A stretch of 6,553 bases of DNA from an uncultured Clostridia bacterium. Lineage in GTDB: Bacteria > Bacillota > Clostridia > Christensenellales > Borkfalkiaceae. The first letter of the stretch is position 1. Each line of letters begins with the position of its first letter. A program made the position numbers and the translations under genes. The notes below the pieces were generated by a model. That model saw nothing but the letters and a program-made list of their open reading frames with translations. It ran no database searches and was not told where the DNA came from. The stretch lies in assembly GCA_947174975.1 (NCBI GenBank), contig CAMWLA010000066.1, positions 1 to 6,553 of the forward strand, given 5' to 3'. Below are positions 1 through 5,587 of this stretch, piece after piece.

Positions 1-12
1 TTTTTTAACGCC

Positions 13-20
13 AAGGAGAA
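13..20 (+). promoter_or_regulatory. Ribosome binding site deciding a TTG start
   Basis: AAGGAGAA is a strong Shine-Dalgarno match. The GGAG core ends 7 bases before TTG at 26, which opens the 558-residue frame. An ATG at 21 is only 2 bases from the core and lies in another frame that stops after six codons (TGA at 39-41), so TTG is the better start for the long protein. Confidence 0.7.
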
Positions 21-25
21 ATGAA

Positions 26-1702
26 TTGCCCAATATACTGACGCCGTCAAATATATGGAATGATTTCGACGAAACTCTGGACGTTTCTGCCGTAACCATC
101 GGTATAAAACGCAGACACGGAATAAAATTTGAAAGAGTGAATTTCCTCGGCAGAGAAACGGGCGAGGGAAGGGTTAAGGGTTTCGGCATATTCGCTTCAA
201 GCGAAACTGCGCCGGCAAAGGAAACCGTAATTATTTTCCCCGACAGTTCCGACACCGTTGATGAAAACGTTCTTCGTCTTTTCGTTGAGCGCGGCTATTC
301 CGCTTTTATGGTAGACTATCGCGGCAAATGGGAAAATGAAGAGCACTATACGGTTTATCCTTCCAATATAGATTATGCCAATACAGTGAAGTGCGGAAGA
401 TATAAAGAATTCGTTGATGAATCTGCCGACAAAACGAGTTGGTATGAGTGGGTTGCCGTCGGAATTTATGCAAGAAAGTACGTTGCCGAGAGAACGGGAA
501 GTGAAAATATCGCCGTACTCGGAATAAGGGACGGCGGTGAAATTGCATGGAAGCTTGCCGCTGCGGCAAAATTCGCGTGCGCTATTCCCGTCTGTGCCGT
601 CGGCTGGCTTGCTTACCTAGGGGTAAGTAAATACCGCACCGACGAACAGCAGCTCGATACCGAAAGATACCGTTTTATCGCGGGTATCGATTCCCAGGCA
701 TACGCACCGTTCGTGCGCTGTCCTATGCTTTTGCTTTGCTCTACCAACGACGTCAGATTCGACTACGATAGGGCGTACGATACGTTTTCACGTATTAACC
801 CCGAATTTGCGAACGACAGTATTATAACCTATTCGGTGCAATGCGATGCTGCTATCGACGGAAAGAGCTTCGACGATATGATTATGTTCCTCGGCAAGCA
901 TTTAAAGGGTAGGCAAGTATTTTTACCGCAGAGCGGTGATATAACAGTTTCCGTAGACGAGGAACAAAACCTTACTGCAACGGCGAAATTCGACGATTCG
1001 GGCGATATCGAAGAGTGCGGAATTTATATGGCAGAAGATGCTATCGATTCTTCGATAAGGGAATGGATACTCTGCGAAGATACTCAAAAAATATCAAAAA
1101 GCGAGTTTAAAACCTTTTTGAACGTTTATAAAGATACGGCAACGCTTTTCGTGCTCGCGTACGCAAAGTATGCAAACGGCTTTACCGTTTGGTCTAAAAC
1201 AGCCGTCAAAAAGCTCAGCGGACGCTTTAAAAATACGTGCGATAAATGCAACGTAATGTTTAGCGCTAAAAACGGTACCGACGGTTTCTGTATTTCAGAC
1301 ACGCGCTCGGTTGCGGTCGGCGGAATTTTCTTTACTGGCAGCGTTGCTCTTCCACAGATAGTTACTAAGGCAAAGGGCATAGACGGAATTTATTCCGAAC
1401 ACGGTTTAACGACTTACCGGCTTAACAGTGCGAGGTATGCGCCTACGCGTGACAAGGTGTTGAAGATTGACGTATTCTGTGATAAAACCGCGGAAATCGT
1501 GTTTATGCTGGAAGATACCGTAGACGGCGAAACTTATAGGTACGGACAGTCCGTTATCGGCGGAGTATGGCAAAGCCTCGTAATAAAGAGTAAGCTTTTC
1601 AAAAACGTTAACGGCGTTCCTCTTACGGACTATTCGCACAACGCAAGGTTATGTATTGACTGTGAAGAAAAATATGCAATTAATAACGTAATGTGGCTTT
1701 AA
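26..1702 (+). CDS. Alpha/beta-hydrolase-fold protein with degenerate active site and C-terminal beta-sandwich modules
   Basis: No specific function is recognised. Residues about 40-296 read as an alpha/beta-hydrolase fold: a strand-3 segment VIIFPD (68-73), the GYSAFMVDYRGK block ending near residue 101, a nucleophile-elbow-like segment G166-I-R168-D-G170-G, and the acid-strand segment PMLLLCSTND (233-242) with D242. The usual elbow serine is R168, the usual oxyanion HG is P72-D73, and no histidine sits in the expected loop around 271-279. It may therefore be a non-catalytic relative of esterases or dienelactone hydrolases. Residues about 300-390 look like a beta-rich domain. About 395-558 resemble a jelly-roll, carbohydrate-binding-like module ending in a NNVMWL strand, but this is a pattern judgement. 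There is no signal peptide or membrane segment, so it is probably cytoplasmic. The start is TTG at 26, chosen because AAGGAGAA (13-20) is well spaced from it. The frame stays open to the left edge, so an upstream start is not fully excluded; the next in-frame ATG is only near residue 95. It lies 4 bases upstream of the signal peptidase gene. Confidence 0.8.
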   Translation: MPNILTPSNIWNDFDETLDVSAVTIGIKRRHGIKFERVNFLGRETGEGRVKGFGIFASSETAPAKETVIIFPDSSDTVDENVLRLFVERGYSAFMVDYRGKWENEEHYTVYPSNIDYANTVKCGRYKEFVDESADKTSWYEWVAVGIYARKYVAERTGSENIAVLGIRDGGEIAWKLAAAAKFACAIPVCAVGWLAYLGVSKYRTDEQQLDTERYRFIAGIDSQAYAPFVRCPMLLLCSTNDVRFDYDRAYDTFSRINPEFANDSIITYSVQCDAAIDGKSFDDMIMFLGKHLKGRQVFLPQSGDITVSVDEEQNLTATAKFDDSGDIEECGIYMAEDAIDSSIREWILCEDTQKISKSEFKTFLNVYKDTATLFVLAYAKYANGFTVWSKTAVKKLSGRFKNTCDKCNVMFSAKNGTDGFCISDTRSVAVGGIFFTGSVALPQIVTKAKGIDGIYSEHGLTTYRLNSARYAPTRDKVLKIDVFCDKTAEIVFMLEDTVDGETYRYGQSVIGGVWQSLVIKSKLFKNVNGVPLTDYSHNARLCIDCEEKYAINNVMWL

Positions 1703-1706
1703 AGGA

Positions 1707-2354
1707 ATGTTGAAAGAAGTAAGAGCAAGTCTTTATAATAAAAACGGTAAAGCAAAATTAAATATTTTACTTAACGTACTGATAGCGTTCGTCATTCTCG
1801 TTCTGGCGGTTGAAATTTGTTTTTCCGTAAACTATTCGGGCGTATACGTTGTAGATAGGTCGATGAACCCAACGCTTACGGGCGCCAGCAGTGAAGACGT
1901 GATCGGCGGCGATTACGTTTATATCAACAAGCACGCTAAGCCGAAATTCCAAGATATAGTAGTGGTTTATCATAAGCAAGAGGGGTATCTAATCAAGCGC
2001 GCTATTGCTTTCGGCGGTGACAGAGTTATGCTCGTTGAAGGGCAGCTGTTTATTAAGAAGAAAGGCGAAAGCGACTTTGAACGAATTGACGAAGATTATA
2101 TTTTATGTAGCGATACAAGCTTGCCGAGAAATAATTTCGGTAGTGCAGTAGGCGGAGAGCTGGTGCCGGAAGGATACTTCTTTTTGATGGGCGACAATAG
2201 AGATTACAGCGTTGACAGCCGTGAATTAGGCTGTTTTCCGCTAAGCAGCCTTGACGGAGTCGTTACCAATTGGTCAATTGAGCATAAAGGATTTTGCACG
2301 GGGCTTTATAATTATTTCAGATTTAAGCTTCCAAGCTATTTCGGGATAAAATAA
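1707..2354 (+). CDS. lepB: Signal peptidase I (S26 family), membrane-anchored
   Basis: This enzyme removes N-terminal signal peptides from exported proteins on the outer face of the cytoplasmic membrane. One hydrophobic segment (about 18-41), preceded by several Lys/Arg, gives the N-in, catalytic-domain-out topology typical of Gram-positive enzymes. The family boxes appear in order: DRSMNPTL with nucleophile S52, QDIVVVY (82-88), IKRAIAFGGD with general base K97 and R98, and GDNRDYSVDSRELG (162-175). The Ser/Lys dyad is intact. Two details are unusual: about eight extra residues between SMNPTL and the GDYVYINK strand (68-75), and FGGD where the family commonly has PGD. At 215 residues it is slightly longer than compact Firmicutes SipS-type enzymes. 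ATG at 1707 is only 1 base after the AAAGG element (1701-1705), and the second codon is TTG (1710), 4 bases after it, so initiation may use either. The 4-base gap to the upstream gene suggests translational coupling. Function is well supported; specific substrates are unknown. Confidence 0.93.
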   Translation: MLKEVRASLYNKNGKAKLNILLNVLIAFVILVLAVEICFSVNYSGVYVVDRSMNPTLTGASSEDVIGGDYVYINKHAKPKFQDIVVVYHKQEGYLIKRAIAFGGDRVMLVEGQLFIKKKGESDFERIDEDYILCSDTSLPRNNFGSAVGGELVPEGYFFLMGDNRDYSVDSRELGCFPLSSLDGVVTNWSIEHKGFCTGLYNYFRFKLPSYFGIK

Positions 2355-2361
2355 ACACAAT

Positions 2362-2366
2362 AGGAG
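2362..2366 (+). promoter_or_regulatory. Ribosome binding site of pepF
   Basis: AGGAG lies 6 bases before the ATG at 2373, inside the largest gap of the window (18 bases). It is the clearest conventional Shine-Dalgarno/ATG pair here and fixes the pepF start. Confidence 0.8.
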
Positions 2367-2372
2367 TATAAA

Positions 2373-4148
2373 ATGAAAAGAAGCGAAGTTAAGACAGAAT
2401 ATAAATGGAAAGTAGAGGATCTTTTCGCAAGCGATGAGCAGTGGGAAAAAGAGTTTGCAAAGCTAGAAAAAAACATAAATTTTTCTCAATTTGCGGGTAA
2501 ACTGAATGACAGCGATATTCTCTTGAAATTCTTTAAAACCGACGACGAGTTTTCAAAAACGTTTGAAAGACTTGCGGTTTATGCGTCAATGAGACACGAC
2601 GAAGATTCTGCCGTTTCAAAATATGCTGCATACGATGCAAAAATTTATTCGCTTTATACTAAGTATGCAACCGAGCAAGCGTTTTTCTCGCCCGAAATGG
2701 CAAAGCAGTCCGACGAATATTTGACGTCGCTTGTAAACGATAAACGGTTTGCTGATTACGACTACGTTTTGAAAAAAATAATTAAGAGCAAGCCTCATAC
2801 CGTATCCGAACAAGAAGAAAAGCTCGTAAGCTTGGCGGGCGAAGTTTTCTATAATTTCCGCGAAACTTTCTCTATGATAGATAACCTCGAAGTTCCCCTT
2901 CCCGAAATCGAGTTTGAGGGAGCAAAGGCAAAGCTTTCCCACGGCTTATACGGCATTATTTTACGTTGCGACGATAGGGATAAGAGAAAAGAGGCTTACG
3001 ACAAATATTACGGCGCGTATGATTCGCTTATCAATACGATAACCGCAGCTTATACCGGAAACGTAAAATCGGACATATTTTACAGCACAGTATATAAATA
3101 TAATTCTTGCCTTGAAAGAGCGCTGTTCAACGAGGACGTAGAAAGGTCTGTATACGACAATCTGCTTCATACCGTAGATAAAAACCTCAAGGTTCTGCAC
3201 CGCTACGTTGCTGACAGAAAGAAAATTTTAGGCTACGATAAGCTGTACTTCTACGATATGTATACACCGCTTGTTGAGGGCGCCGAATTAAAGCTCAATT
3301 ACGACGAAGCGTACGATTACGTTATAAAAGGGTTGGAGCCTCTCGGTAAAGACTATCAAGCGCTTCTGAAAAAGGGTCACGACGAAAGGTGGATAGACGT
3401 TGAGGAAACGGACGGTAAGCGCAGCGGCGCATACAGTACCGGCGCGTTCGGCGTTCATCCTTACGTGCTCTTAAATTATCAGCCAGATTTGGATAACGTG
3501 TTCACTATCGCGCATGAAATGGGGCATTCGCTTCACACTCATTTTTCAAGCCTTAATCAACCTTACGCAAAGTCGAATTATAAAATTTTCGTTGCGGAAG
3601 TTGCAAGTACGGTAAATGAAGTTCTTTTGCTTAAATATATGTTAAAGAATACGACGGACGCACATTTCAAGAAGTATATTTTGAATTACTATCTCGATAT
3701 GATTCGCGCAACGCTGTTCCGCCAGACTATGTTTGCAGAGTTTGAATATGCCGCACACGATAAAGCGGAAAAGGGCGAACCTCTTACCAAAGAGGGGCTG
3801 TGTGATATCTATGCCGAAATCGGCAAAAAGTATTACGGCAAGGAAATAGAGCATGATTACAATATTTCTTGCGAGTGGGCGAGAATACCGCATTTCTATA
3901 CAGCATTCTACGTTTATAAGTATGCGACGGGAATTATCTCTGCAATGAACATTGCAAACCGCATTTTAACCGAAGGCGACAAGGCGGTAAAGGACTACTT
4001 CAAGTTCCTTTCGGGCGGAAGCTCAACCGACCCCGTATCGCTTTTGAAGCTTGCGGGTGTTGACCTCTCAACGGATAAACCCTTCAATTTTGCAATGAAA
4101 GAATTTGAAAATACGCTTAAAGAATTCGAGCGTTTAATGGGAATTTAA
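2373..4148 (+). CDS. pepF: Oligoendopeptidase F (M3B zinc metallopeptidase)
   Basis: This is a cytoplasmic zinc peptidase that cleaves short peptides internally and is generally assigned to peptide recycling or nutrition. The zinc motif is HEMGH (H381, E382, H385), with the third ligand E409 in FVAEVAST, 28 residues after H381 as expected in M3 enzymes. The block GVHPYVLLNYQPDLDNVFT just upstream and HFYTAFYVYKYATG (507-520) downstream are the characteristic substrate-side and late active-site segments of the PepF group. The N-terminal part (about 1-200) is helical, matching the oligopeptidase F N-terminal region. The length of 591 residues is close to the usual roughly 600, so the gene is complete. 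There is no signal peptide or membrane segment. The start is set by AGGAG 6 bases upstream. It sits between lepB and dnaB with gaps of 18 and 6 bases. The family call is firm; which peptides it cuts cannot be read from the sequence. Confidence 0.97.
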   Translation: MKRSEVKTEYKWKVEDLFASDEQWEKEFAKLEKNINFSQFAGKLNDSDILLKFFKTDDEFSKTFERLAVYASMRHDEDSAVSKYAAYDAKIYSLYTKYATEQAFFSPEMAKQSDEYLTSLVNDKRFADYDYVLKKIIKSKPHTVSEQEEKLVSLAGEVFYNFRETFSMIDNLEVPLPEIEFEGAKAKLSHGLYGIILRCDDRDKRKEAYDKYYGAYDSLINTITAAYTGNVKSDIFYSTVYKYNSCLERALFNEDVERSVYDNLLHTVDKNLKVLHRYVADRKKILGYDKLYFYDMYTPLVEGAELKLNYDEAYDYVIKGLEPLGKDYQALLKKGHDERWIDVEETDGKRSGAYSTGAFGVHPYVLLNYQPDLDNVFTIAHEMGHSLHTHFSSLNQPYAKSNYKIFVAEVASTVNEVLLLKYMLKNTTDAHFKKYILNYYLDMIRATLFRQTMFAEFEYAAHDKAEKGEPLTKEGLCDIYAEIGKKYYGKEIEHDYNISCEWARIPHFYTAFYVYKYATGIISAMNIANRILTEGDKAVKDYFKFLSGGSSTDPVSLLKLAGVDLSTDKPFNFAMKEFENTLKEFERLMGI

Positions 4149-4154
4149 TTTACT

Positions 4155-5585
4155 ATGGCAAAAAACAATAATACTATGCCCAATAATCTTGAAGCGGAAC
4201 AAGCGCTTATAAGCTGTATGCTGATAGATAACGAAATACTTTCGGACGTCTTAGAGCAGCTTGACGATAACGACTTTTATCACGAGTCGCACCGCTATAT
4301 AATTTCCGCAATGAAGATGGTTTATGCCGAGCGCAAACCAGTCGATATCGTCACGCTATGCGACAGACTCGACAGCGACGGAAACCTTGATAAAGCCGGC
4401 GGTATCTCTTACGTTACCGAGCTTGCGCAGATTACTCCGTCTTCGGCAAATTATAAATATTATCTCGATATCGTAAAGCGCGACAGCATAAATAGGAATT
4501 TAATCCGCGCTGCGGGAGAAATCGCCGCGTTTGCGAAGTCAAGCGATGATTCCGTCAAGAGTATTCAAAACGCGGAAGCGCTTATTTACGATATTTCTCG
4601 CGTGAATGACACCTCGTCCGTAAAGGATATCCGTGAGGGAACGGGGGTCGATGCGGTAATAGATAAATTTGAAAAATTATCTAAGGACAAGGATGCTTTC
4701 CGCGGCCTAAGCACGGGCTTTACGCGCCTTGATAGGCTTACCAACGGATTACAAAAATCCGACCTAATCGTCCTTGCCGCGCGTCCCGGTATGGGGAAAA
4801 CGTCGCTCGCAATGAATATTGTTGAAAATGCGGCGTTGAGATGCGACGCGGTTTGTGCCGTATTCTCTTTGGAAATGCCCGAAGTTCAGATTATTCAAAG
4901 ACTTTTATGTAGCTTTGCAAACGTCAGTATGGCTGACGCGCTTGCGGGCAAGCTAACTGCAAACGACTGGCGCAAGCTTGTAAAGGCGAGCGACGCGCTT
5001 AAAAAGAGCAGAATAAATATAGACGATTCCTCGCGCGTCACGCCTATGGAAATTCTCTCGAAATGCCGCAGAATCAAATCGCGCAATAACGGCAAGCTTG
5101 ATTTGGTTATGATAGACTATATCCAGCTTATGTCAAGCGGTAAAGAGAGTTCGGAGCAGAACAGAACTCAAGAAGTAGCGGCAATCACGCGCGAACTTAA
5201 AATTATGGCAAAGGAACTCAACGTTCCGGTTATTGCACTGTCGCAGCTTAGGCGTATTCAGTCGGGTGAACCTCAGCTTTCCGACCTTCGTGAATCCGGT
5301 GCAATAGAGCAAGACGCCGACATAGTTATGTTTATCAGCCGTCCCGACGTAAACGTACCCGAGGAAGAGCTCGTTAAGAAAAATATCAAAAAGGGAATGG
5401 CTGACCTTATCGTTGCAAAGCACAGAAACGGCGGACTTGACAGAATACCTTTGCGTTTCAAGGGCGAACTTACAAAATTCGTTAACCCCGACCCCGAGCA
5501 AGGATATGAACCGCCTCCCGAAAATCCGGAAGCGAAGGCGTCGGATATTCCGTTCGTTGCCCCCGACGAGGCGGCTCCGTTTTAA
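4155..5585 (+). CDS. dnaB: Replicative DNA helicase DnaB
   Basis: This is the hexameric, ATP-driven helicase that unwinds DNA at the replication fork and binds primase through its N-terminal domain. That domain begins at NNLEAEQALISCML (11-24), typical of the family. A linker at about 150-180 leads to the RecA-like motor. Walker A is ARPGMGKT (209-216, K215), Walker B is LVMIDY (317-322, D321), followed by SQLRR (363-367) and the ESGAIEQDAD block. K422-H-R424-N-G corresponds to the Lys/Arg-finger segment KxRNG. After it comes GLD, where many homologues have PTG. The tail from about 447 is acidic and proline-rich, contains DIPF (464-467) and ends in APF. The 476 residues are continuous, with no intein. 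ATG at 4155 lies 6 bases after the pepF stop and has no recognisable Shine-Dalgarno sequence, suggesting coupled translation. An alternative in-frame ATG at 4176 also lacks one and would trim seven residues. Confidence 0.97.
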   Translation: MAKNNNTMPNNLEAEQALISCMLIDNEILSDVLEQLDDNDFYHESHRYIISAMKMVYAERKPVDIVTLCDRLDSDGNLDKAGGISYVTELAQITPSSANYKYYLDIVKRDSINRNLIRAAGEIAAFAKSSDDSVKSIQNAEALIYDISRVNDTSSVKDIREGTGVDAVIDKFEKLSKDKDAFRGLSTGFTRLDRLTNGLQKSDLIVLAARPGMGKTSLAMNIVENAALRCDAVCAVFSLEMPEVQIIQRLLCSFANVSMADALAGKLTANDWRKLVKASDALKKSRINIDDSSRVTPMEILSKCRRIKSRNNGKLDLVMIDYIQLMSSGKESSEQNRTQEVAAITRELKIMAKELNVPVIALSQLRRIQSGEPQLSDLRESGAIEQDADIVMFISRPDVNVPEEELVKKNIKKGMADLIVAKHRNGGLDRIPLRFKGELTKFVNPDPEQGYEPPPENPEAKASDIPFVAPDEAAPF

Positions 5586-5587
5586 CT

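Noticed and set aside
1..8. T-run followed by TAA (6-8) at the left edge, as an upstream gene end or terminator tail
   Set aside because: It could be the stop codon of an upstream gene, but eight bases give no support for a gene and no hairpin is visible before the T-run.
306..569. Minus-strand open frame inside the first gene
   Set aside because: It has low-complexity, Arg/His/Phe-rich composition and no recognisable domain, and it lies wholly opposite a better-supported gene; read as an antisense shadow.
612..627. Perfect 6-base inverted repeat CTTACC/GGTAAG with a 4-base loop
   Set aside because: It lies inside coding sequence, is short, has no T-run after it and no partner copies; most likely chance.
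2265..2280. Palindrome ACCAATTGGT followed by a second CAATTG
   Set aside because: It is within the lepB coding region near its 3' end with no promoter-like context; an isolated short palindrome is expected by chance.
2616..2942. Minus-strand open frame of 108 codons opposite pepF
   Set aside because: It has no family resemblance and no convincing ribosome site, and it is fully overlapped by the strongly supported pepF.
4776..4802. Possible intein insertion at the dnaB Walker A site
   Set aside because: Replicative helicases are frequent intein hosts, but here the motif and the full 476-residue frame are uninterrupted.
5133..5501. Minus-strand open frame of 122 codons opposite dnaB
   Set aside because: It lies opposite the conserved helicase motor and has no recognisable motif; shadow of dnaB.
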